Assembly (NCBI GenBank): GCA_937899935.1
Contig: CALCOW010000184.1
Coordinates: 1 to 6,371 of the forward strand
Reading direction: 5' to 3'
From: an uncultured Phycisphaerae bacterium
Lineage (GTDB): Bacteria > Planctomycetota > Phycisphaerae > Phycisphaerales > SM1A02
Length of the DNA: 6,371 bases
The notes under the pieces were generated by a model. It ran no database searches and was not told where the DNA came from. It worked only from the letters and a program-made list of their open reading frames with translations. Of this stretch, positions 1 to 6,220 are shown piece after piece. Position numbers and translations under genes: made by a program. The number at the start of each line of letters is the position of its first letter. The stretch's first letter is position 1.

Positions 1-2
1 CC

Positions 3-1028
3 CTATTTCGCATGAGCTTTGGTGACCACCTGGATGAGCTTCGTAAGCGCATCCTGCTGGCGATCATGGCCCCAATACCGCTGTTTATTGTCGTTTTCAT
101 TTTCAGTGATGACATCATCAACTGGTTTCTCTTACCGCTATACACCGCTCTGGACGAAGCTGAGCTGCCAAGAGCCGTCCAAGTGCTCACGCCCCCAGAG
201 TTCTTGCTGACCCAGATGAAAGTTGGCTTCATTGGGGCGCTGGTGCTCTCTTGCCCGTGGCTGCTCTGGCAGGCCTGGCTCTTTATCAGCCCAGGCTTGT
301 TTCCGCATGAAAGGCGTTTTGTTTATCTGTTAGTGCCTGGGAGTTTTATCCTATCTATTGCTGGCATTGCTCTGCTGTACTACGCGATGTTGCCGCTTAT
401 GTTGCGGGTCCTGATTCTCTTCGGGGCGGCCCTCAATCCAAATCCAGTTTTAGTCGATCAAGCAACCAGTCCCGATTCCAATAGTGCTTTGACCAAGCTC
501 ACGGTGGTACAAGAGATGCCTGGGTCAATCTCTTCCGGAGATGCATGGATCAAGATGCCTGAGCGAATCTTGCAGATTGCGGTTCCACAAGTTGACTCGG
601 GTGAAAATCAACCTGAACTGATGATCGTATCACTACCACTGCCTCACGGTTCGACCGCTATCGAGCAACAATTCCGACTCGCCGACTACATCAGCTTTGT
701 ACTTGTGCTCATGGTCGGAATCTGCATTGCTTTCCAGATGCCATTAGTCGTCATGCTTTTGGGTTGGTTGAATATTGCTTCTGCCCAGTGGTTCAAGAAA
801 CGACGGAAGTATGCCCTGTTTGCCTGTGCAATGATTTCTGCCATTTTGACACCAGCAGACGCTGTATCGATGCTACTTATGTTGATCCCGCTTTATGGGC
901 TCTATGAATTTGGAATCGTTCTACTGCAGCTCGTACCGGCGCAAAAAGTGATTCAAGGAAACTTCCTCGGTACTGGCAGTACGACAAAGACTGATCAAGA
1001 CAATCAGGATGAATCTGATGCAAGTTGA
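3..1028 (+). CDS. tatC: Sec-independent (twin-arginine) protein translocase subunit TatC, probably 5'-partial
   Basis: TatC is the multi-spanning inner-membrane receptor of the Tat pathway; it binds the twin-arginine signal peptide and exports folded proteins. Residues are numbered from the ATG at 12. The N-terminal HLDELRKR signature (6-13) gives Glu9 and Arg11, matching E. coli Glu15 and Arg17. Other family positions seen are Pro82 before TM2, the HERR loop (99-102), Gln242 in TM4 (E. coli Glu170; Gln assumed tolerated), LTPADA (279-284) with Asp283, and LYEFG with Glu299. Six hydrophobic spans lie at about 14-32, 71-93, 104-137, 225-250, 266-283 and 285-307. The loop between TM3 and TM4 (about 139-222) is some 60-70 residues longer than in E. 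coli. The C-tail is polar and acidic. The frame stays open to the left edge (Leu-Phe-Arg precede Met) and the 11 bases before the ATG show no Shine-Dalgarno, so I infer the start lies upstream. The stop overlaps tadA. Confidence 0.96.
   Translation, partial: LFRMSFGDHLDELRKRILLAIMAPIPLFIVVFIFSDDIINWFLLPLYTALDEAELPRAVQVLTPPEFLLTQMKVGFIGALVLSCPWLLWQAWLFISPGLFPHERRFVYLLVPGSFILSIAGIALLYYAMLPLMLRVLILFGAALNPNPVLVDQATSPDSNSALTKLTVVQEMPGSISSGDAWIKMPERILQIAVPQVDSGENQPELMIVSLPLPHGSTAIEQQFRLADYISFVLVLMVGICIAFQMPLVVMLLGWLNIASAQWFKKRRKYALFACAMISAILTPADAVSMLLMLIPLYGLYEFGIVLLQLVPAQKVIQGNFLGTGSTTKTDQDNQDESDAS
1006..1009 (+). promoter_or_regulatory. Ribosome binding site deciding the tadA start
   Basis: AGGA lies inside the last codons of tatC and is separated by 8 bases from ATG 1018. 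This favours 1018 over the in-frame ATG at 1009 as the tadA start. Confidence 0.5.
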
Positions 1029-1491
1029 GTCAGAAGGAATCACCGCGGTGGATCTGGCCATGATGCAACGGGCGATTGATATCGCGCGACAAGGCAGTCT
1101 CGTAGGCGAGATACCTGTTGGTGCTGTTGTATACCGCGGTCGCGAGATACTGGCCGAAGCACACAATCTTCGAGAAAAGACCCATGATGCTAGTGCCCAT
1201 GCTGAGCGACTCGCCATCACTGAAGCCGGCCAGCAACAAAAAAGCTGGCGCCTCTCTGACTGTACTCTTGCGGTGACCCTAGAACCATGCCCAATGTGTG
1301 CTGGCTTACTTGTCAATGCGCGACTGAAGCGGGTGATCTTTGGCGCCACTGATCCAAAGGCCGGTGCTTGTGGAACGCTCTATAACATACCAAGCGACAA
1401 CAGACTGAATCATGTCGTCGAAGTCCATGGTGGTGTTATGGCTGATCAGTGCGCTGATCTTCTTCGCCAGTTCTTTTTGGATCGCCGATAA
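1018..1491 (+). CDS. tadA: tRNA-specific adenosine deaminase TadA
   Basis: A 157-residue zinc-dependent deaminase expected to convert A34 of tRNA-Arg(ACG) to inosine in the cytoplasm, allowing wobble decoding. The cytidine-deaminase fold signatures are complete. EIPVGAV is at 31-37. The zinc and proton-shuttle motif HAE is at 61-63 (His61 ligand, Glu63 catalytic). PCPMC is at 90-94, with zinc ligands Cys91 and Cys94. The substrate loop includes Asn50, and NH followed by VEVHGG lies near 131-139, before a C-terminal helix ending in LLRQFF. Length is normal for the family. Two starts are possible: ATG 1009 and ATG 1018. I chose 1018 because AGGA at 1006-1009 sits 8 bases upstream; the same AGGA abuts or overlaps ATG 1009 and could not serve it. 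The gene begins inside the end of tatC, so coupled translation is likely. Its last 56 bases overlap the 3' end of truD on the other strand. Confidence 0.96.
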   Translation: MQVESEGITAVDLAMMQRAIDIARQGSLVGEIPVGAVVYRGREILAEAHNLREKTHDASAHAERLAITEAGQQQKSWRLSDCTLAVTLEPCPMCAGLLVNARLKRVIFGATDPKAGACGTLYNIPSDNRLNHVVEVHGGVMADQCADLLRQFFLDRR

Positions 1492-2656
1492 TTTTCCGAA
1501 GAGCAACGGTGGCATAGCTCCCCGGTGGCAAGACAAACTGAAGCTCAATAAACACGCCGTGCTCATCTTCAGACGCGTTGGCAGTCGCTTGCCCAATACA
1601 GACGCGTAGCGGACGGCGGGCTCCTGAAACCGATCGTCCTAATTTTTCGAGTTGCTGTGGCACCAGCGAGAACGCCTGCAATGCTTGCTGCTCCATCTCA
1701 TCAATTTGACCGCCACATCGTGTCATACGACTCCCCCACATGGGACCACTCGGCGAAATCTCGAAATGAGCCAATCGCTGTTGGGTCTGTGGATCTTGAA
1801 CGACCTCTTCGTCGACCGCAAAAACACTACCGCTATCGTGCTTCCATGCTAGGTCACCTACCTGTAAACGCGTGACGTTCTTGTCTTTGATACGTTGATC
1901 CAAAACACAATTAAAGACCGCCGACTGAAGGGCGCTGATCCAGAACTGCCGTGTTTGACGCCCCAGTCCTGAAGTCATCCGACCCATAGACATACCCTGT
2001 TGCACCCGATCCAAAGCCAATCGCTCGGGACTACGACTCGGCCACTGACTGGAGCCATCAGCTTCGGCAAGCAGCGATACCAGTTGTTTTGAATCCTTTG
2101 CGATGAGGGCGCGTCCCAGAAGATGATTGATACCCCGTACACCAAAGCGTTGACTATCGAAATAATTTGGGAGCCCTTGGGCAATCAGTGTTGAGAGTCT
2201 TTGTTGGACCATGGGCAATACCGACGCACCTATGTGACGAATCCGAAGACAGAAACGATTGCCTTTGAGATGTCCAATGCGAAGCTTATTGGCGTGACGA
2301 CCGACCTCAAGAAACTTTAGGCAGTCATGGTGCGCCTCAAGTTCGGGAGGATTCTTGTGGAGGTGTACTGAAACCCATTGACGCGTAACGGCAAGTTTGT
2401 CCTTACGGCCTGCTGCGCCGATAGCATGACGAGATACATTGAATTGACGCATCAGAGCCTTAATCATGGCCTCATGGCCGAGATTCGTCTTCTCAATCAG
2501 GAGATAGAGATGCTCACCCTCACCCTTGGGATAGTACAGCGGCAATTCCTCAACAATAAAATCACTGGGTCGTTCTTTGAAGGTGCCGCCAAGACCGCTG
2601 CTGTCCAACAATAGTGCTGCGGTGGATTGTTGAATTGGCTGCTGAGCAGATGCCAT
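1436..2656 (-). CDS. truD: tRNA pseudouridine(13) synthase TruD
   Basis: This 406-residue protein is expected to isomerise U13 of certain tRNAs (tRNA-Glu in E. coli) to pseudouridine. The N-terminal FKERPSDFIVEE (26-37) and GEGEHLYLLIEK (45-56) match TruD. The catalytic motif GRKDKLAVTRQW (83-94) contains the expected nucleophile Asp86. Also present are RHANKLRIGHLKGNRF (120-135), NYFDSQRFG (164-172), a segment with FWISALQSAVFN (238-249), SGARRPL (344-350) and the C-terminal FVLPPGSYATVALR (374-387). The stretch between RFG and FWISA is about 40 residues longer than in E. coli TruD; longer versions of this region are familiar in other TruD lineages. The ATG start lies 9 bases after the stop of the DUF151 gene, with a weak GGTAG ribosome site at 2666-2670 that includes that stop codon, suggesting coupled translation. 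The last 18 codons plus stop are antisense to the end of tadA. That tail (about 388-406) is charged and lies past the last conserved motif. Confidence 0.96.
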   Translation of the reverse strand: MASAQQPIQQSTAALLLDSSGLGGTFKERPSDFIVEELPLYYPKGEGEHLYLLIEKTNLGHEAMIKALMRQFNVSRHAIGAAGRKDKLAVTRQWVSVHLHKNPPELEAHHDCLKFLEVGRHANKLRIGHLKGNRFCLRIRHIGASVLPMVQQRLSTLIAQGLPNYFDSQRFGVRGINHLLGRALIAKDSKQLVSLLAEADGSSQWPSRSPERLALDRVQQGMSMGRMTSGLGRQTRQFWISALQSAVFNCVLDQRIKDKNVTRLQVGDLAWKHDSGSVFAVDEEVVQDPQTQQRLAHFEISPSGPMWGSRMTRCGGQIDEMEQQALQAFSLVPQQLEKLGRSVSGARRPLRVCIGQATANASEDEHGVFIELQFVLPPGSYATVALRKIIGDPKRTGEEDQRTDQP

Positions 2657-2665
2657 CAGAGTGTG

Positions 2666-3118
2666 CTACCAATCGCTTTCATCTTCTTCGATATCGATCT
2701 CAAAGGGAGGTTCATCACCTTTTTCCGCTTCGATCTGGTCAAGAACATGCTCAGCGACAAAAATCGGTACGCCTTCAGAAATACCCAAAGCAATTGCGTC
2801 GGAGGGCCGAGAGTCAATTTCGACCACTTGCCCTTCATGATTAAGGCGCAACTGAGCGAAGAATGTGCCTTCATTGAGATCATTAATATGGATCTCTTGT
2901 AATTCAGCGCCCAGGTACTTAATGGTGGATGCCAGTAGATCGTGCGTCTGTGGCCTGGGAATTTCAATCCCTTTGAGTCGCCGCTCAATCGCAAAGGCTT
3001 CAGGAAGCCCAATGACAATTGGGAACGTGCGTTCACCACCAATTTCACTAAGCTCAATGATCTGAATGTCTGCCATCTCACGAATGAGAATGCGCGAAAG
3101 TTCCATCTGCACAGGCAT
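2666..3118 (-). CDS. Bifunctional nuclease (BFN, DUF151) family protein
   Basis: A 150-residue cytoplasmic protein of the DUF151/BFN family. The family takes its name from plant proteins reported to cleave both RNA and DNA; the role of bacterial members is poorly defined, so no substrate is assigned. Family signatures run through the whole chain: GGERTFPIVIGLPEAFAIERR (27-47), RPQTHDLL (55-62), LGAELQEIHINDL (69-81), GTFFAQL (84-90) and the diagnostic DSRPSDAIALG (102-112), followed by VPIFVAEHVLDQI. The C-terminal 20 residues are strongly acidic and look disordered. A longer reading from ATG 3148 is possible. I chose ATG 3118 because a strong AGGAG lies 8 bases before it and similarity begins there; ATG 3148 would also fall inside the predicted -10 box. 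The gene is first in a two-gene minus-strand operon with truD, 9 bases downstream. This may link it to RNA metabolism, but that is inference. Confidence 0.92.
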   Translation of the reverse strand: MPVQMELSRILIREMADIQIIELSEIGGERTFPIVIGLPEAFAIERRLKGIEIPRPQTHDLLASTIKYLGAELQEIHINDLNEGTFFAQLRLNHEGQVVEIDSRPSDAIALGISEGVPIFVAEHVLDQIEAEKGDEPPFEIDIEEDESDW

Positions 3119-3126
3119 TGCTATAA

Positions 3127-3131
3127 CTCCT
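3127..3131 (-). promoter_or_regulatory. Shine-Dalgarno AGGAG of the DUF151 gene
   Basis: Read on the minus strand, AGGAG is followed by 8 bases and ATG 3118. It is the best ribosome binding site in the window and decides between the two in-frame ATGs (3118 and 3148). Confidence 0.75.
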
Positions 3132-3143
3132 GACGGGATTGAG

Positions 3144-3172
3144 ATCATAGTAGGCCCGATAGCTGATGGCAG
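3144..3172 (-). promoter_or_regulatory. Candidate sigma70-type promoter for the DUF151-truD operon
   Basis: On the minus strand, CTGCCA (3172-3167, 4 of 6 matches to TTGACA) is followed by a 17-base spacer and TATGAT (3149-3144, 5 of 6 matches to TATAAT). Transcription would begin near 3137, leaving a leader of about 20 bases that just includes the AGGAG ribosome site. Spacing is ideal, but the assignment is by eye only. Confidence 0.35.
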
Positions 3173-3176
3173 GTCG

Positions 3177-3195
3177 TTTCGAGTGAGATTCGAAA
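3177..3195. repeat. Inverted repeat TTTCGA-N7-TCGAAA upstream of the DUF151 operon
   Basis: A perfect 6+6 palindrome (TTTCGA at 3177-3182, TCGAAA at 3190-3195) with a 7-base centre lies just upstream of the candidate -35 box of the minus-strand operon. The symmetry and position suit an activator or repressor site, but a 6-base inverted repeat can also occur by chance. Confidence 0.3.
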
Positions 3196-3304
3196 TTAAG
3201 AGGCCCCCGAAATATTCACCAAACTTAGCTCATGGTCCTTTCATAGCCTCTGAGCCTAATACACCGACCCAAAAAACCGCTCTCTCTGCTTGAGTTCAGC
3301 GCAA

Positions 3305-3355
3305 TCCAGCTTGCTCCAACGAATCTGGCCACACCACGATGTGGGCAAGCTTGGA
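3305..3355. repeat. Imperfect inverted repeat able to form a two-part stem-loop in the bfn-metK intergenic region
   Basis: The arms TCCAGCTTGC (3305-3314) and GCAAGCTTGGA (3345-3355) pair over 10 base pairs with one bulged T at 3352. The enclosed 30 bases contain a second small hairpin, CCACA (3329-3333) with TGTGG (3340-3344). There is no T-run directly after either side, so it does not look like an intrinsic terminator. It lies upstream of the metK promoter candidates, so it may be a DNA site, part of a longer leader transcribed from further upstream, or a small RNA. I cannot tell which. Confidence 0.4.
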
Positions 3356-3384
3356 ACAGTCATCATTCTTAGCGATCGAGATCC

Positions 3385-3413
3385 TTGTCCAGGCTAGAAT
3401 ACACAGATACACT
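3385..3413 (+). promoter_or_regulatory. Candidate metK promoter (distal)
   Basis: TTGTCC (3385-3390) and TACACT (3408-3413) each match the sigma70 consensus at 4 of 6 positions and are 17 bases apart. Transcription would start near 3420, giving a leader of about 98 bases. A rival pair of equal quality is TTGATG (3453-3458) with TCTATT (3476-3481), also 17 bases apart, which would give a leader of about 30 bases. Neither is strong. Confidence 0.25.
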
Positions 3414-3425
3414 GCCGCCTTATCC

Positions 3426-3457
3426 ATTCATCCGGATCAATGAATTATCAGGTTGAT
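3426..3457 (+). promoter_or_regulatory. Possible structured metK leader element
   Basis: Overlapping pairings occur here: ATTCAT (3426-3431) with ATGAAT (3440-3445), the palindrome ATCCGGAT (3430-3437), and ATCAA (3436-3440) with TTGAT (3453-3457). The first and last are mutually exclusive, as in a switch, but each is only 5-6 base pairs. I do not see the conserved core of the SAM-I riboswitch family. Because metK makes SAM, an uncharacterised SAM-responsive leader is conceivable but unsupported beyond this. Confidence 0.2.
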
Positions 3458-3517
3458 GGCTTTAGGCCACGTGTCTCTATTTAGGTCGACTGTTTAGCAA
3501 TATTGGAATTCAACACC

Positions 3518-4732
3518 ATGTCCACAGATCGCACTTTTTTCACTTCCGAATCGGTCTCACAGGGGCATCCAGACAAGATGGCCGATCAGATCTCTGACGC
3601 CATCTTGGACGATCTTCTCTCTCAAGATCAGAACTCACGCGTGGCGTGCGAGACCTTAGTGACCACCGGGCTTGCTGTCATCGCTGGTGAGATTTCCTCC
3701 CATGGGTATTGCGATATTCCCAAGGTTGTTCGTGAAGTTGTGGATTCTATTGGTTACAACAACGCCAGCATTGGCTTCGATGCCAGCAGTTGTGCGGTAC
3801 TGGTTTCCATCGATCCACAGTCTGATGACATTAGCAAAGGTGTCGACTCTGATCGTGGCCTCCACAAGGAGCAAGGGGCTGGCGATCAAGGGCTCATGTT
3901 TGGATTCGCTTGTCGTGAGACAGAGTCACTGATGCCGCTACCGATCCATCTTTCTCATCGTTTGGTCGCCAAGCAAGAGCAAGTCCGCAAAGAAAACATT
4001 ATTCCCCACCTACGACCCGATGCGAAATCACAGGTAACCGTTGAGTATGAGGGACTGACGCCCGTGCAAGTCGACACTGTTGTGCTCTCAACGCAGCATG
4101 GGCCAGAATGGTCAACGCGGCAGGCCGAGTTGAGAGCCCAAGTCATTGAACACATTATCAAGCCGACCCTTGGGGAGTGGTGGCACGATGGTATCACCAC
4201 GCACATCAACCCAACTGGCTGTTTTGAAACGGGTGGCCCTCAAGGTGACTGTGGACTCACCGGTCGCAAGATCATCGTCGACACTTACGGCGGACGAGGT
4301 CGGCATGGCGGCGGCGCTTTCTCGGGCAAGGATCCTTCCAAAGTCGATCGCAGTGGCGCCTACATGGCTCGCTACATTGCAAAGAACATCGTTGCTGCTG
4401 AACTCGCAGACAGTTGTGAAGTACAACTCAGCTATGCCATTGGAGTTCCAGAACCAACTTCAATCAATGTGAACTGCTATGGCACTGGCACCGTATCAGA
4501 TGCAACCCTTGTATCGCTTATTGAAGAGCACTTTAAACTGACACCACATGGCATCATTGATTCGTTGGATCTTTTGCGGCCGATATACCGTGTCACATCT
4601 CACCATGGCCACTTTGGTAGAACGCCAGGAGAAGGGGCTGAAAACAGTTTTACCTGGGAGCGCACTGACAAAGCAGACGCGCTTCGTAATGCTGCTGCCG
4701 CAGCTTTAGGTAGCCCCGTTGCCACATCCTGA
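3518..4732 (+). CDS. metK: S-adenosylmethionine synthetase (methionine adenosyltransferase) MetK
   Basis: MetK makes S-adenosylmethionine, phosphate and pyrophosphate from methionine and ATP in the cytoplasm. Its product is the methyl donor used by enzymes such as the RsmB-like protein encoded next. The 404-residue product has all three fold repeats and the family signatures: ESVSQGHPDK (11-20), with the His17 and Asp19 positions that contact ATP and metal; GAGDQGLMFGFA (120-131); DAKSQVTVEY (168-177); GLTGRKIIVDTYGG (246-259); and GGGAFSGKDPSKVDRSGAY (264-282), with Lys271 and Asp277. Nothing catalytic appears missing. The frame can be extended to a TTG at 3503, but ATG 3518 fits family N-termini. 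The ribosome site is weak: a GGA at 3505-3507, 10 bases upstream. The end is slightly alanine-rich and overlaps the next gene by 14 bases. A 399-base divergent region lies upstream. Confidence 0.98.
   Translation: MSTDRTFFTSESVSQGHPDKMADQISDAILDDLLSQDQNSRVACETLVTTGLAVIAGEISSHGYCDIPKVVREVVDSIGYNNASIGFDASSCAVLVSIDPQSDDISKGVDSDRGLHKEQGAGDQGLMFGFACRETESLMPLPIHLSHRLVAKQEQVRKENIIPHLRPDAKSQVTVEYEGLTPVQVDTVVLSTQHGPEWSTRQAELRAQVIEHIIKPTLGEWWHDGITTHINPTGCFETGGPQGDCGLTGRKIIVDTYGGRGRHGGGAFSGKDPSKVDRSGAYMARYIAKNIVAAELADSCEVQLSYAIGVPEPTSINVNCYGTGTVSDATLVSLIEEHFKLTPHGIIDSLDLLRPIYRVTSHHGHFGRTPGEGAENSFTWERTDKADALRNAAAAALGSPVATS
4708..4710 (+). promoter_or_regulatory. Likely ribosome binding site for the TTG start of the RsmB-like gene
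   Basis: AGG, within TTTAGGTAG, lies inside the 3' end of metK and 8 bases before TTG 4719. The alternative GTG at 4755 has no comparable purine-rich site, so this tips the choice to 4719. Confidence 0.4.
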
Positions 4733-6089
4733 CCAGCCATCCCAGACTGCTACTGTGAAGTCGAAGGCAGCCCCAGGAAGTAACGCTCGTTCGGTTGCTT
4801 TAGCTCACATCGTTCAGCGCCTTCAGCAGTACCCAGATCTACATCCTCAAAAGCTAGAAACCACTGGGCTCAACCCCAAAGAAGCAGGGTTGGCCCGTGC
4901 ACTTGACGCAGTTGTTGTTCGTTACTGGTCGCCATTAGTTCATGTCATTAGCCAGCACCTTTCTCGACCTTGGGAGAGACTCGACATACGTGTCCAAGGC
5001 ATATTGCTTCTCGGCGCGGGGCAGCTTCTTTATCTTGACCGTATTCCACCTCACGCGGCAATCTACGAAAGTGTTGAACTAACGCGTCGTGGAAAAACAG
5101 CAAAGGCTGCCTCTTTGGTCAATGCGGTGCTACGTAAAGTTGAAGCTCTTCGTGTCGAACTGATCGAAGATCCTGATATCAATTCATCCTGCCACCTACC
5201 CCGTGGCGATGGCAAGGCTTGGTTGCTTGGACGTGCTATTTTTGACGAAGATCCAATCAAGCGACTTGCACAACAGACAAGTCACTCAGAGGAATTGGTC
5301 CGAAATTGGCATGCCCTTTATGGACCTGATCAAACAAGAATACTTTGCCTTCATGGTTTAGTTGAATCACCGACCATTCTTACGGGTTTTCACGATAGAC
5401 CCGAAGATATGATGGCCCATGACATTCCTGGTTTTGCACTCGTCGGCAATCAACACGATAAAATATCCAAGTTACTGAGCAAACACGCACATTGGCGCAT
5501 CCAAGATCCAGGATCTGCCACCACCGTGATGCAGACCGAACAACTTCAGCCAAAACTAATTTTCGATGCCTGCGCAGGACGAGGCACCAAGACCAGACAA
5601 CTCGCATTAACTCATCCAGATGCTCGCATCATCTCTAGTGATATCGCATCACATCGACTCTCCCAGCTTCGAAAATCCGTAGCACATCTCCCCTCAGTGG
5701 AAGTCATCGACTATCAGGATCGGTTTGAATTGGCTGGAAAGGTTGATCTGTTGATGTTAGATGTTCCCTGTTCAAACACTGGCACACTGGCAAGACGCCT
5801 CGAAGCAAGACATCGTTACAACAGCACACACCTCAAAGAACTTGTCGCACTACAAAGGCAGATTGTGGCAGATACATTTGCCCTCTTGCACCCCAGCGGC
5901 AAGCTGTTGTACGCCACCTGCAGCCTCTGTACTGAAGAAAATGAAGAACAAGTAGATTGGATTTGCAGGCAACACAGAATGCGTATCGCGCAACAGAAAT
6001 TACACCTGCCTAAAGGCGTTCCAGGTGATCCAATCACGCTGTATCAGGATGGGGCATTCGCTGCACTACTCACTTTCCAAGGCAGTTAA
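4719..6089 (+). CDS. rsmB: RsmB-like 16S rRNA (cytosine-C5) methyltransferase with N-terminal NusB domain
   Basis: Expected to transfer a methyl group from SAM to a cytosine of 16S rRNA (C967 in E. coli). The NusB-like RNA-binding domain spans about 22-148, with RLDIRVQGILLLGAGQLLYL (87-106), PPHAAIYESVEL (110-121) and ASLVNAVLRKV (131-141). A linker with SEELVRNWHALYG (190-202) and WRIQDPGS (259-266) leads to a Rossmann methyltransferase domain. Its SAM loop is DACAGRGTKT (283-292), the acidic SAM-ribose position is Asp308, motif IV is DVPCSNTGTL (348-357) with Cys351, and motif VI is YATCSLCTEEN (398-408) with the catalytic Cys401. The loop reads GRGTKT rather than the common APGGKT. The total of 456 residues is close to family size. 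No ATG occurs in frame before residue 231, well inside the protein, so the start must be TTG 4719 or GTG 4755; a ribosome site favours TTG. The overlap with metK implies coupling. A NusB-annotated fusion is the only rival name. Confidence 0.93.
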   Translation: MPHPDQPSQTATVKSKAAPGSNARSVALAHIVQRLQQYPDLHPQKLETTGLNPKEAGLARALDAVVVRYWSPLVHVISQHLSRPWERLDIRVQGILLLGAGQLLYLDRIPPHAAIYESVELTRRGKTAKAASLVNAVLRKVEALRVELIEDPDINSSCHLPRGDGKAWLLGRAIFDEDPIKRLAQQTSHSEELVRNWHALYGPDQTRILCLHGLVESPTILTGFHDRPEDMMAHDIPGFALVGNQHDKISKLLSKHAHWRIQDPGSATTVMQTEQLQPKLIFDACAGRGTKTRQLALTHPDARIISSDIASHRLSQLRKSVAHLPSVEVIDYQDRFELAGKVDLLMLDVPCSNTGTLARRLEARHRYNSTHLKELVALQRQIVADTFALLHPSGKLLYATCSLCTEENEEQVDWICRQHRMRIAQQKLHLPKGVPGDPITLYQDGAFAALLTFQGS

Positions 6090-6090
6090 A

Positions 6091-6111
6091 TCGCTTCCAC
6101 CACTGGAGCGA
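6091..6111 (+). terminator. Weak hairpin after the RsmB-like gene
   Basis: Two bases after the TAA, TCGCTTCCA (6091-6099) pairs with TGGAGCGA (6104-6111) over 8 base pairs with one bulged T and a CCAC loop. No T-run follows, only CTTTGA a few bases on, so intrinsic termination is doubtful. It could instead protect the 3' end of the message or slow the polymerase. Confidence 0.35.
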
Positions 6112-6220
6112 CTAACTTTGATATAGTGCCCCGCTTGGATTGGCGAGACCTAGAAGTATCTGCCACGCATGAGGCTCAGAACAGTAACCTTTAACTTTTA
6201 TAACCAGTGCGAATTTACTA

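Larger units (their letters stand above)
3119..3517. other. Divergent intergenic region between the DUF151-truD operon and metK
   Basis: This 399-base stretch holds the ribosome site, promoter and inverted repeats listed separately, and an A6 tract at 3271-3276. I find no convincing protein-coding gene on either strand and no tRNA-like cloverleaf. It must contain the outward-facing promoters of both flanking transcription units, and it is larger than every other gap in the window. Confidence 0.7.

Noticed and set aside
921..1349. Minus-strand open frame of 142 codons across the tatC-tadA junction
   Set aside because: It is fully antisense to two strongly supported genes and has a Ser/Arg/Ala-rich composition typical of a shadow frame.
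3066..3293. Plus-strand open frame of 75 codons starting inside the DUF151 gene and running into the intergenic region
   Set aside because: Its first part is antisense to a well-supported gene, no ribosome site precedes it, and the translation resembles no protein I recognise.
3468..3491. Short palindromes CACGTG (3468-3473) and GTCGAC (3486-3491) before metK
   Set aside because: Six-base palindromes are expected by chance, and neither has a partner or clear position relative to a promoter.
3300..3517. SAM-I (S-box) riboswitch upstream of metK
   Set aside because: The conserved core expected of that family is not present; only short generic stems are seen.
3503..3517. Extended metK start at TTG 3503
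   Set aside because: The five added residues are not typical of MetK, and ATG 3518 matches the usual N-terminus, although its own ribosome site is weak.
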